A stretch of DNA of 64,000 nucleotides, taken from NCBI RefSeq assembly GCF_005889725.1, contig NZ_VCKX01000033.1:1-64000 (forward strand), read 5' to 3'. Of this stretch, positions 1-7,628 are shown one piece after another. Within the stretch, counting starts at the first letter, position 1. Every line of letters starts with the position of its first letter. A program made the translations under genes and the position numbers. The notes below the pieces were generated by a model, which was given only the letters and a program-made list of their open reading frames with translations, was not told where the DNA came from and searched no databases. The stretch comes from Nonomuraea zeae. GTDB lineage: Bacteria; Actinomycetota; Actinomycetes; Streptosporangiales; Streptosporangiaceae.

Positions 1-2
1 GC

Positions 3-1253
3 ATTGTGCCGGGCGGGGCCGTGGGGCCGAGGGACGCGGCGGAGCGGCAGGTGGTCCGCGTGCTCGCCGGGCTGCTCGGCCGCGAGCCGTCCGTCACCGA
101 GATCGTCGCCGGACCTGTCGCAGGACCCGGCACCGAGCCCGCCGCAGGACCCGGCACCGAGTCCGCCATCGGACCCGGCACCGAGTCCGCCATCGGACCC
201 GGCACCGAGTCCGCCGCCGGGCCTGGCGTCGAACGCTTCGCCGGGGAGGCAAGCACCGATGTGGTGCCTGTCGCGTTGGACCTGCTCGGGCGGGAGCTGG
301 GCGTGCCGGTGCCGCCGCAGGCGCTCACCGCCGCACCCGCATCCGGATACGAGCCCGAGCCCAGGCACCAGCACCAGAACCAGCACCAGCACCAGCACCA
401 GCACCAGATCAGCGTGGCGCGGATCGCGGATGCCGTCAGGTCGGTGGACGAGACGGCGGCCCGGCGCGGCATCGTCCGCCCGCTGAACGCCGTCACCGAA
501 GGCACCCCGCTCTTCCTGGCGCATCCCGCGGGCGGCACCACCGGCGTCTACAGCCTGCTGGCCGCCCGCCTCCCCATCCCCGTCTTCGGCCTCGAACGCC
601 TGGACGGCACCGCCGGAATCCCCGAGCGGGCCGAACGCTACGCCGAGGCCGTCAAGGACGTCTGGGAAGGCCCGTACCGGCTGGGCGGCTGGTCGTTCGG
701 CGGCATCCTGGCCTTCGAGCTCGCGCACCGGCTGGACGGCGTGGAGCTGTTGGCGATGATCGACTCCGGGCTGCCCGACCGCGTGCCCGAGCCGGTGCGG
801 CGGGAGGTCCACGCCCGCCGGTACGCGGACTTCGCGGCCTACCTTCGCGAGACCTACGGCGCCGCGGTCCGGCTGGAGGAGGCCGAGCTGGCCGGGCTGG
901 GTGAGGAGGCCCAGCTCGACCTCGTACGCGCCCGGATCACGGAGTCGGGCGTCCTGAGCGAGCTGAGCCCGGCGATCGTCCGCCACCAGCTCGCCTCCCA
1001 CGAGGACACCAGGGCCATCGAACGCTACGACCCGGCCCCGTACCACGGCAGGGTCGTGCTCTACCGGTCCACCGAGGCCACCCCCTGGGCGGTGGCGGAT
1101 GCCCGCTACGCGCACGAGAACGACCCGGCCAGAGGCTTCGGGCCGTACAGCAGCCGTCTGGAGATCGTCGAGATCCCCGGATCGCATCACCTCAACCTGC
1201 TCGATCCCCCATACATCGAGGTCATCGCCGAGCACCTGAAGGGACTGCTATGA
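3..1253 (+). CDS. C-terminal end of modular PKS/NRPS: carrier-like region plus thioesterase (5' partial)
   Basis: The frame is open to the left edge, so this is the tail of a larger protein. Residues 10-30 resemble helix I of a carrier protein and residues 78-110 resemble helices II-III, with a possible 4'-phosphopantetheine serine in a GEAST context (Ser83) instead of GGDS/GGHS. Low-complexity inserts split the domain: GPGTES octapeptides (about 35-74) and a His-Gln run (121-134). From residue 165 it is a type I thioesterase of the alpha/beta-hydrolase fold: HPAGG oxyanion region, nucleophile elbow GWSFGG (Ser230) and a C-terminal PGSHH likely holding the catalytic His. It would release the finished chain. 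The stop overlaps the next start (ATGA). The thioesterase call is firm; the carrier call is an inference from alignment by eye. Confidence 0.85.
   Translation: MVPGGAVGPRDAAERQVVRVLAGLLGREPSVTEIVAGPVAGPGTEPAAGPGTESAIGPGTESAIGPGTESAAGPGVERFAGEASTDVVPVALDLLGRELGVPVPPQALTAAPASGYEPEPRHQHQNQHQHQHQHQISVARIADAVRSVDETAARRGIVRPLNAVTEGTPLFLAHPAGGTTGVYSLLAARLPIPVFGLERLDGTAGIPERAERYAEAVKDVWEGPYRLGGWSFGGILAFELAHRLDGVELLAMIDSGLPDRVPEPVRREVHARRYADFAAYLRETYGAAVRLEEAELAGLGEEAQLDLVRARITESGVLSELSPAIVRHQLASHEDTRAIERYDPAPYHGRVVLYRSTEATPWAVADARYAHENDPARGFGPYSSRLEIVEIPGSHHLNLLDPPYIEVIAEHLKGLL
123..218 (+). repeat. 24-bp in-frame tandem repeat, four copies
   Basis: The 15-mer GGACCCGGCACCGAG recurs at 123, 147, 171 and 195, giving a period of exactly 24 bp; copies three and four are identical over the full unit. 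Each unit adds eight residues (GPGTES plus two variable positions) to the carrier-thioesterase protein without breaking the frame. Confidence 0.9.
366..407 (+). repeat. CACCAG hexanucleotide microsatellite coding His-Gln
   Basis: Seven consecutive hexamers, six CACCAG and one AACCAG (the third), encode an HQ-rich run in the linker before the thioesterase domain. Hexamer gain or loss stays in frame, so length variation between strains is expected. Confidence 0.9.
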
Positions 1254-2548
1254 CGCTGGCACAGGCCGTGGTGGCAGGCGCGGAACGCGCCGAGCTGGAG
1301 CACCTGGACGTGCCCTCGACCTACCGGGCCGCGCACCTCCGCAAGGAGGAGGTGGGGACGTTCGACCAGCACGACGCCGACAAGGACGTGCGCAGGACCA
1401 TACACGTCGGCGAGGTGCCGATGCCGGAGCTGGCCGTGGACGAGGTGCTCGTCGCGGTGATGGCCAGCGCGATCAACTTCAACACGGTCTGGTCGGCGAT
1501 GTTCGAGCCGATCCCGACGTTCGCGTTCCTGGAGCGGTTCGGGCGGGTGGATCCCCGGCACGACCTCCCGGCGCACGTGCTCGGCTCGGACGCCGCGGGC
1601 GTGATCGTCCGGACCGGAGCCGCGGTACGCAGGTGGCGGGTCGGCGACCGGGTGGTCACCAGCCCCGCCTACATCGACGGCGAGGATCCCGTGACCCAGC
1701 ATGACGGCATGCTGGCGGCCGATCTGCGGGCCTGGGGCTTCGAGACGAACTTCGGCGGCCTGGCCGACTTCGCCGTGGTCAAGGCCACCCAGCTGCTCCC
1801 CAAGCCCAGGCACCTGAGCTGGGAGGAGGCGGCCTGCAACATGCTGTGCGCCTCGACGGCGTACCGGATGCTGGTCGGGGAGCGCGGCGCGCGGATGAAG
1901 CAGGGCGACGTGGTGCTGCTGTGGGGCGCGACGGGCGGCCTCGGCGGGTACGGCGTCCAGCTCGTCAAGAACGGCGGCGGCATCCCCGTCGGCGTCGTCA
2001 GCTCCCAGGACAAGGCCGAGCTGCTGCGCGAGATGGGCTGCGCGCACGTCGTGGACCGCTCGCAGTTCGACGACCTGACCGACGAGAAGTCCTGGCGCAG
2101 GCTGGGCGCCGAGGTGCGGCGGCAGGTGGGCGAGGACCCGGCCATCGTGTTCGAGCACACGGGCAGGGAGACGTTCGGCGCGTCGGTATATGTCGCCAAA
2201 AGGGGTGGCTCGGTGGTCACCTGCGGCTCATCCTCCGGGTACGCCCACGAGTACGACAACAGGCACCTGTGGATGAAGCTCAAGCGGATCATCGGCTCCC
2301 ACGGTGCGAACTATCAGGAATGCCACGAGGTGAACCGCCTCATTTCGCTCGGCCTGGTCCACCCCACGCTCTCGACCGTTTACCCGCTGGCGCAGACGGG
2401 CGATGCGGCCCGGGCCGTGCAGCTCAACCAGCACGTCGGCAAGGTCGGAGTGCTGGCCCTGGCACCCGGGGAGCACCTCGGCATCGAGGACCACGAGCTG
2501 CGCGCGCGCATCGGGGAAGAGCGCCTCGGTCTCTTCCGCCCGCGATGA
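1250..2548 (+). CDS. ccr: Crotonyl-CoA carboxylase/reductase
   Basis: 432 aa, the full length of the Ccr family within medium-chain dehydrogenases. It reductively carboxylates crotonyl-CoA or longer enoyl-CoAs with NADPH and CO2 to give ethylmalonyl-CoA or other alkylmalonyl-CoA extender units. The NADP-binding motif GATGGLGGYG lies near residues 226-235. Four positions reported as the CO2-binding set in characterised Ccr appear conserved: Asn in AINFN (76), Phe-Glu in WGFETNFGG (164-165) and His in IGSHGAN (351). Its ATG overlaps the thioesterase stop, so it is translationally coupled to the PKS, which implies dedicated supply of an unusual extender unit. Confidence 0.95.
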   Translation: MTLAQAVVAGAERAELEHLDVPSTYRAAHLRKEEVGTFDQHDADKDVRRTIHVGEVPMPELAVDEVLVAVMASAINFNTVWSAMFEPIPTFAFLERFGRVDPRHDLPAHVLGSDAAGVIVRTGAAVRRWRVGDRVVTSPAYIDGEDPVTQHDGMLAADLRAWGFETNFGGLADFAVVKATQLLPKPRHLSWEEAACNMLCASTAYRMLVGERGARMKQGDVVLLWGATGGLGGYGVQLVKNGGGIPVGVVSSQDKAELLREMGCAHVVDRSQFDDLTDEKSWRRLGAEVRRQVGEDPAIVFEHTGRETFGASVYVAKRGGSVVTCGSSSGYAHEYDNRHLWMKLKRIIGSHGANYQECHEVNRLISLGLVHPTLSTVYPLAQTGDAARAVQLNQHVGKVGVLALAPGEHLGIEDHELRARIGEERLGLFRPR

Positions 2549-2576
2549 GGCACGCAGCGAAAGCGCGGTCCCGACC

Positions 2577-2638
2577 GGGGTGAGGGTCGGGTCGAGGTGA
2601 GGGCCCGGTCAGGGGTGAGGGTCGGGTCGAGATGAGGG
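2577..2638. repeat. 27-bp direct repeat in the gap after ccr
   Basis: GGGGTGAGGGTCGGGTCGAG followed by GTGAGGG or ATGAGGG occurs at 2577-2603 and 2612-2638, period 35 bp. The repeat is G-rich on this strand. The 169-bp gap (2549-2717) also holds a short CGGTC-CC-GACCG stem just before it. No coding potential was seen here. Confidence 0.75.
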
Positions 2639-2717
2639 TTGCGGGTTCGGATCAGGACAGGAGCCGCATTTCGATAGTTTGAGGGCGACCGACACCTGCG
2701 ACAGAAGGGAACGGCAC

Positions 2718-4115
2718 GTGTCCGACGATGCCGGCCTTCAGGCCCTCCGCGAAGCGGCGCGCCTATCCCCGGACAACCTCCCGCTCCGGCAGCACCTGGC
2801 CGGGCAGCTCCTGGCCAAGGGCTACCTGGCCGAAGCGGAGGCCGAATACCGGGCCGCGCTCATGCTCGCGCCCAAGGACCCCGGCATCACGGCGGGGCTG
2901 GCGGAGGCGTTCGTCCGGCAGAGCGCCTACGGTGCGGCGCTGGCGGCGCTCGAACCGCTTCTGGCCGAGCCCGGCTACCCGCCCGCGCTCGGCGTGCTGG
3001 CGGCTCGGGCGCTGCTCGGCGAGGGCGACATGGCGCGGGCGGGCTACCGCTACCACGAGGCGATCTCCCGCGACCCGTCCGTGGCCGACGCCGGCCTCGC
3101 CGCCCGCCTGTCGGCCCCGGCCGCACCCTCCTACGCCGCTCCTTCGTACGCGACTCCCGCCTACAACGCGCCCGCCGCGCCCGTGACGCAGTACGGCGCG
3201 CCGGGTCCCGTGGCCGCTGCGCCCGGGCACGGGAGCAGCGCCGAGGTGGAGCGCTCGAAGCTGTCCTTCGCGGACGTGGCCGGCATGGAGGCGGTCAAGG
3301 AGGCCCTGCGCATCAAGCTCCTGCTGCCGATCCAGCAGCCCGAGCTGTACGCCGCGTTCGGCAAGCGCGCGGGCGGCGGCGTCCTGCTGTACGGCCCCCC
3401 GGGAGCGGGCAAGACCCACCTGGCCAGGGCGGCGGCCGGCGAGCTCGGCGCGTCGTTCGTCAACGTGGGCCTGGCCGACATCCTCGACATGTACATCGGA
3501 TCGAGCGAGCGCAACCTGCGCGCCACGTTCGACCTGGCCCGCCGCCACCGGCCGTGCGTGCTGTTCTTCGACGAGGTGGACGCGCTGGCCGCGCGCCGCT
3601 CCGACATGCGCCAGGCGCACACGCGGCAGCTGGTCAACCAGTTCCTGGCCGAGCTCGACGGCGTGGACCAGCACGCCAATGAGGGCGTGCTGGTGCTGGC
3701 CGCCACGAACGCCCCCTGGTACGTGGACGTCGCCTTCCGCCGCCCGGGACGGTTCGACCAGCCGGTGTTCGTACCGCCGCCCGACCCCGCGGCGCGGGCC
3801 GCCATCCTGCGCATCCTGTGCAGGGACAAGCCCCTGTCCGAGATGGACTTCGACGCGGTGGCCCGGATCACCGACCACTTCGTCGGCGCGGACCTCAAGG
3901 GCGTCGTGGACCGGGCGGTGGAGGCCAAGCTGCAGCAGTCGATCAGCGCGGGCCGCGCGATCCCGCTGTCCACCCCGGACCTGCTGGCCGCGGCCCAGAG
4001 CGTGCGGCCCACCGCCGTGCGCGAGTGGATGGCCACCGCGCGCAACTACGTCATGCACGCCAACGACTCCGGGGCGTGGGACGAGCTGCTGCCCTGGGTC
4101 AAGGGCAAATGGTGA
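2718..4115 (+). CDS. TPR-AAA ATPase
   Basis: 465 aa from GTG 2718, chosen because AAGGGA (2705-2710) lies 7 bases upstream and the TPR homology begins right after; an ATG at 2679 has no good ribosome site. Residues 1-130 form tetratricopeptide-like helices. Residues 135-175 are an Ala/Pro/Tyr-rich flexible linker with repeated APSYA-type units. Residues about 185-410 are an AAA domain of the FtsH/VCP/Vps4 class: Walker A GPPGAGKT (226-233), Walker B VLFFDEVD (281-288), sensor AATNAPW and arginine-finger segment RRPGRF. It has no protease or membrane segment. The next gene overlaps it, so the two probably act together, perhaps as an ATP-driven remodeller recruited to a membrane TPR partner. 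Function unknown. Confidence 0.85.
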   Translation: MSDDAGLQALREAARLSPDNLPLRQHLAGQLLAKGYLAEAEAEYRAALMLAPKDPGITAGLAEAFVRQSAYGAALAALEPLLAEPGYPPALGVLAARALLGEGDMARAGYRYHEAISRDPSVADAGLAARLSAPAAPSYAAPSYATPAYNAPAAPVTQYGAPGPVAAAPGHGSSAEVERSKLSFADVAGMEAVKEALRIKLLLPIQQPELYAAFGKRAGGGVLLYGPPGAGKTHLARAAAGELGASFVNVGLADILDMYIGSSERNLRATFDLARRHRPCVLFFDEVDALAARRSDMRQAHTRQLVNQFLAELDGVDQHANEGVLVLAATNAPWYVDVAFRRPGRFDQPVFVPPPDPAARAAILRILCRDKPLSEMDFDAVARITDHFVGADLKGVVDRAVEAKLQQSISAGRAIPLSTPDLLAAAQSVRPTAVREWMATARNYVMHANDSGAWDELLPWVKGKW

Positions 4116-5299
4116 CCGTAGCCGACCCCGTGCAGCGGGCGCGGACGCTGCTGCAGCTGCGCCGGCCCGCCGAGGCCGAGCGGGAGTTGCGCGGCGTGCT
4201 CGTGCAGGAGCCCGAGCACACCACCGCGCACTCCTTCCTGGCCCTCGCCCTCGTCCAGCAGGGCAACGTGGCCGAGGCCGTCGCGGAGGCGCACGAGGCG
4301 GTACGGCTGGCGCCCGACCAGTGGTTCCCCCACTACGCGGCCGGCCAGGTGTACTACCGCGCCCGCCGCCCCGACGAGGCGATGGCCGCCATCGGCGCCT
4401 CGCTCCACCTCCAGCCCGAGTACGCGCCCACCTGGGAGCTGCTGGCCCGCGCGCACATGCTGAAGGGCGAATGGCACCGGATGGCCGACGCGGCGCGGCG
4501 CGGGCTGAGCATCGATCCGCAGGACTCCGACCTGGTGAGCCTGCTGGCCATGGCGCTGACCGAGCTCGGGGACGCCGGGCAGGCCCAGGCCGCCGCCGCG
4601 CACGCCGTACAGCTCGATCCGGAGAGCGCCACCGCGCACGTCGTCTACGGGCGGGCGGCGCTGGCCTTCGGCGACCCCCGGCGGGCCGCGGACGCCTTCC
4701 GCGAGGCGCTGCGCCTCGACCCCGGCTTCGGCCAGGCCAGGGATCTCCTCGTGGCGGCGCTGAAGCAGCGCAACCCGGTCCACCGCAGGCTCCTGCGGCT
4801 GCGGCGCGGCTATCGCGGGGGCTGGCGGCTGGTGTTCCTGCTGCCCGCGGTGCCGCCGCTCATCGTGGTCTTCGTCCTCATCGCGGTGCTGCACTGGGCG
4901 GCCTGGGTCGCCGAGGCGTGGACCACGCTCAGGCTGGCCAGGACCAAGGCCACCAGCCTGCTGTTCGAGGGCGTGGAGGCCCGCGTGGCCATGCTGTCCT
5001 GCGGGCTGGCGCTCGCGGGGGCGGCGGTGCTCGCGCTGGGCGTGGCGCTCGGGCAGGAGGCGCTCGGGACCGCGGGCGTGGCCGTCATGGCCCTGGTCAC
5101 CGCCGTGCAGGAGGCCGCGCACACCGGCTCGGCCCGCGGGCGCGCGATCCTGTACGGCTGGGCGGTCCTGCTCGGCCTGGCCGCCGTCACGTCGGTGATC
5201 GTCGCGGTGCCGCCCGTGGCGCTGCTCAGCGTGTACGCCGGGCTGGCCACGATCTGGGTCGCGGCCGGCGTACGACGGCTCACCGGCACCCCGGCGTAG
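4109..5299 (+). CDS. TPR-repeat membrane protein, partner of AAA ATPase
   Basis: 396 aa. Residues 5-210 are about six tetratricopeptide units with the typical A..LDP spacing (RLAPDQW, HLQPEYA, SIDPQDS, QLDPESA, RLDPGFG). After a basic stretch (RRLLRLRRGYRGG) come about five to six hydrophobic segments (around 235-385), so the TPR domain probably faces the cytosol. ATG 4109 overlaps the ATPase stop by 7 bases. GTG 4112 is an alternative with better spacing from AAGGG at 4101 and would give a GTGA overlap. Tight coupling to the TPR-AAA gene suggests one complex; TPR on both partners suggests direct contact or shared clients. No known function recognised. Confidence 0.85.
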   Translation: MVTVADPVQRARTLLQLRRPAEAERELRGVLVQEPEHTTAHSFLALALVQQGNVAEAVAEAHEAVRLAPDQWFPHYAAGQVYYRARRPDEAMAAIGASLHLQPEYAPTWELLARAHMLKGEWHRMADAARRGLSIDPQDSDLVSLLAMALTELGDAGQAQAAAAHAVQLDPESATAHVVYGRAALAFGDPRRAADAFREALRLDPGFGQARDLLVAALKQRNPVHRRLLRLRRGYRGGWRLVFLLPAVPPLIVVFVLIAVLHWAAWVAEAWTTLRLARTKATSLLFEGVEARVAMLSCGLALAGAAVLALGVALGQEALGTAGVAVMALVTAVQEAAHTGSARGRAILYGWAVLLGLAAVTSVIVAVPPVALLSVYAGLATIWVAAGVRRLTGTPA

Positions 5300-5311
5300 C
5301 GGCAGAGCGGC

Positions 5312-5412
5312 AGCGGCCGGTCGGACGCGCCAGGCGCGCTCAGACGTGCCGGCGTGAGCGGCCGGTCGGACGCGCCAGGCGCGCTCAGACGTGCCGGCGT
5401 GAGCGGCCGGTC
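5312..5412. repeat. 45-bp tandem repeat with embedded palindrome between convergent genes
   Basis: Two full copies (5312-5356 and 5357-5401) and an 11-bp third copy. Each full copy contains the perfect palindrome CGCGCCAGGCGCG. It fills the gap between the TPR-membrane gene and the converging aldo/keto reductase, so it may act as a bidirectional terminator, though no T-run follows. Confidence 0.85.
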
Positions 5413-6391
5413 AGAGCAGGGTGCCGCCCGTCACCTCGAACTTGGCCAGGGCCTCGTCGATCCTGGCCAGCGTGTCGGGGTGCAGGGTGAGGTCGGCGGC
5501 GGCCAGGTTCTCCTCGATGTGGGCGGGGGTGCGGCTGCCGGGGATGGCCACCACGTGCTCGTCCTGATGCAGGAGCCAGGCCAGGGCGAGCTGCGCGGGG
5601 GAGATGCCCAGCCGGGTGGCCAGGTCCCTGATCGGGGCATAGCGGTCGTTGTTGCTGGACAGGTTCTCCGCCGAGAAGCGCGGGGCGTTGTGGCGGAAGT
5701 CGCCGTCGGGCAGGCTCCGCACCGTGCCGGTCAGGAAGCCGTTGCCCAGCGGGCTCCACGCCACGAGGCCGACGCCAAGCTCGCGCGCGGCCGCCAGCAG
5801 CTCGGCGTCCACCGGCCGCCACATCGACCACTCGTTCTGCACGGCCGCCACGGGGTGGACGGCGTGTGCCGCCCGCAGCTGGGCGGCCGTCACGTTGGAC
5901 AGGCCGATGTGCCTGACCAGGCCGTCGCGCACCAGCTCCGCCATGGCGCCGGCGGTGTCCTCGATCGGCACGCCGGGGTCGGGATAGTGGACGTAGTAGA
6001 GGTCGATCACGTCGGTGCCCAGGTTGCGCAGGCTGCGTTCCGCGTAGCGGCGGACCAGGCGGGGCTCGGCGTTCACGCGGAGCTCGTTGAAGGCGTAGCC
6101 GACCGGGTGCGACCTGCTCGGCTCTTCCTCGGGGATCGCCAGGCCGAACTTGGTCGCGACCACTACCTCGTCCCTGCGGCCCTTGATCGCACGGCCCACG
6201 AGGCGCTCGTTGTGCCCGTCCACCCCGTAGGCGTCACTGGTGTCGATGTGGGTCGCGCCCGCGTCCAGCGCCGTCTTGAGCGCCGCCTCCGCGCGGGTGT
6301 CGTCAATGTCGCCGTACACACCGGGTGAGAGCACCATGGCGCCGAAACCGATGGCCGGGACCTGCAAGCTGCCGAGATCGCGTGTCGTCAT
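5411..6391 (-). CDS. Aldo/keto reductase
   Basis: 326 aa, normal for the (beta/alpha)8 AKR family of NADPH-dependent carbonyl reductases. The catalytic tetrad is visible: Asp and Tyr in DTSDAYG, Lys in VVATKFGL and His in YYVHYPDP. The C-terminal half has the NADP phosphate-binding region (IPGSRTPAHIEENL). It is transcribed away from a LysR gene starting 62 bases upstream, and a palindrome lies in that gap, so control by that LysR protein is likely. The substrate cannot be read from sequence. Confidence 0.9.
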   Translation of the reverse strand: MTTRDLGSLQVPAIGFGAMVLSPGVYGDIDDTRAEAALKTALDAGATHIDTSDAYGVDGHNERLVGRAIKGRRDEVVVATKFGLAIPEEEPSRSHPVGYAFNELRVNAEPRLVRRYAERSLRNLGTDVIDLYYVHYPDPGVPIEDTAGAMAELVRDGLVRHIGLSNVTAAQLRAAHAVHPVAAVQNEWSMWRPVDAELLAAARELGVGLVAWSPLGNGFLTGTVRSLPDGDFRHNAPRFSAENLSSNNDRYAPIRDLATRLGISPAQLALAWLLHQDEHVVAIPGSRTPAHIEENLAAADLTLHPDTLARIDEALAKFEVTGGTLL

Positions 6392-6440
6392 GGCGACGAT
6401 CCTGCCGCCGGGGTGGTCCGGGCGTCCAAGACCCTTTGCT

Positions 6441-6455
6441 ATAACCAGTGGCTAT
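6441..6455. promoter_or_regulatory. Candidate LysR-type operator spanning the lysR start codon
   Basis: ATAACCA-G-TGGCTAT is an inverted repeat with 7-bp arms and one mismatch, and contains a T-N11-A LysR box (T6442 to A6454). It overlaps the ATG at 6454 and sits between the divergent lysR and aldo/keto reductase genes. No Shine-Dalgarno is visible before that ATG, so lysR may be translated from a leaderless transcript. Confidence 0.5.
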
Positions 6456-7332
6456 GGACGTTCATCTGCGGGAGCTGCGCTACTTCGTCGCGGTGGCCGA
6501 CGAGCTCAACGTGACGCGCGCCGCCGAGCGGCTGTTCGTCTCCCAGCCCGCGCTGTCCAAGCAGCTCAGGGTGCTGGAGCGGCAGGTCGGGTTCCGGCTG
6601 TTCGAGCGGGTGCACAGCGGGGTGGCGCTCACCAGGCAGGGCGCGAAGCTGCTCCCGATCGCCCGCGACCTGCTCGAACGGTGGGGCGCCGGCGTGGAGG
6701 TGGCGCGCGCCGCGGTGCCGAAGGGGACGCTGGTGATCGGGATGCAGACCGCCGTGGGGCGCGGGCTGCAGCAGGCCGCCCTGCGCCGATTCCGGGCGAA
6801 GATGCCGGGGTGGGAGGTGTCGTTGCGGCTGGTCGGCTGGGACGATCCCAGCGGCGGGCTGAGCGACGGGACCTCCGACGTGGCGTTCATCTGGCTGCCG
6901 GTGCCGCCGGGGCTGCACACGTACGTGCTGGCCACCGAGAGCAGGGGAGTGGCCATGCCGGACGGCCATCCGCTGGCGGAGCTGGCGGAGGTGCCGTTCG
7001 AGGCGCTGCGCGACGAGCCGTTCATCGCCCTGCCGGCCTCGGCCGGGCCGTTGCGTGACTACTGGCTCGGGCGTGACGCCCGTGACGACGACCCGATCGT
7101 GGGAGTCACCGCCAACACGCCGGAGGAGGTGTTCGAGGCCGTGACCAGCGGGCTCGGCGTGGTGCTCGTCGCCGAGGGGAACGCCACGCTGTACAACAGG
7201 CCGGGAATGATCTATCGGCCCGTTACGGGGCTCCCTCCCGGGGAACTGGCCATTGCCTGGCGCGAAGGTGATGTAAGCCCACAAGTCGTGGCATTCATCG
7301 ACGCGTTGCGACGAGTGACCACTAAGGTCTGA
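6454..7332 (+). CDS. LysR-family transcriptional regulator
   Basis: 292 aa from ATG 6454; GTG 6448 in the same frame would add only two residues. The N-terminal winged helix (residues 3-60) is typical: LRELRYFVAVADE, then AAERLFVSQPALSKQLRVLE as the recognition region. Residues 85-285 form the periplasmic-binding-fold effector domain. It is divergent from the aldo/keto reductase and probably controls it and itself through the palindrome at its start. Effector unknown. Confidence 0.9.
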   Translation: MDVHLRELRYFVAVADELNVTRAAERLFVSQPALSKQLRVLERQVGFRLFERVHSGVALTRQGAKLLPIARDLLERWGAGVEVARAAVPKGTLVIGMQTAVGRGLQQAALRRFRAKMPGWEVSLRLVGWDDPSGGLSDGTSDVAFIWLPVPPGLHTYVLATESRGVAMPDGHPLAELAEVPFEALRDEPFIALPASAGPLRDYWLGRDARDDDPIVGVTANTPEEVFEAVTSGLGVVLVAEGNATLYNRPGMIYRPVTGLPPGELAIAWREGDVSPQVVAFIDALRRVTTKV

Positions 7333-7363
7333 CGCGATATCGGACCCAGCAGAAGGGCGACAC

Positions 7364-7564
7364 ATGAGCGACTACGCCATCACCTTCGACCTGATCGACG
7401 CCGACAAGGACGGCCGGATCTCCGCCGTCGAGCTCGTCCGGCTCATGGAGGTGCTCGGCCAGCCGGTGACGCTGGAGACCGCGCAGGAAGGGGTGCACAA
7501 GCTCGACAAGGACGGCGACGGTCTCATCGACATCGAGGAGTTGGCCGCCTTCCTCCAGAAGTGA
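7364..7564 (+). CDS. Small two-EF-hand calcium-binding protein
   Basis: 66 aa, calerythrin/calmodulin-like minimal unit. There are two canonical 12-residue EF loops: DADKDGRISAVE (about 12-23) and DKDGDGLIDIEE (about 48-59), each with Asp at positions 1, 3 and 5 and Glu at 12. No signal peptide, so cytosolic. AGAAGG lies about 7 bases before the ATG. It starts 31 bases after the LysR stop but probably has its own role. Such single-domain EF-hand proteins are common in actinomycetes and are thought to buffer or sense Ca2+; targets are unknown. Confidence 0.9.
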   Translation: MSDYAITFDLIDADKDGRISAVELVRLMEVLGQPVTLETAQEGVHKLDKDGDGLIDIEELAAFLQK

Positions 7565-7569
7565 CAATA

Positions 7570-7598
7570 AACAAGCACTTGCTACACAATCTCTTGTT
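7570..7598. promoter_or_regulatory. Inverted repeat upstream of the PucR-type gene
   Basis: AACAAG (7570-7575) pairs with CTTGTT (7593-7598) across 17 bases. It lies in an unusually AT-rich 64-bp gap between the EF-hand gene and the PucR-type regulator and could be an operator or a weak terminator. Confidence 0.35.
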
Positions 7599-7628
7599 GC
7601 CTGGGTCACAATGGCGGCAGGAGGGACG

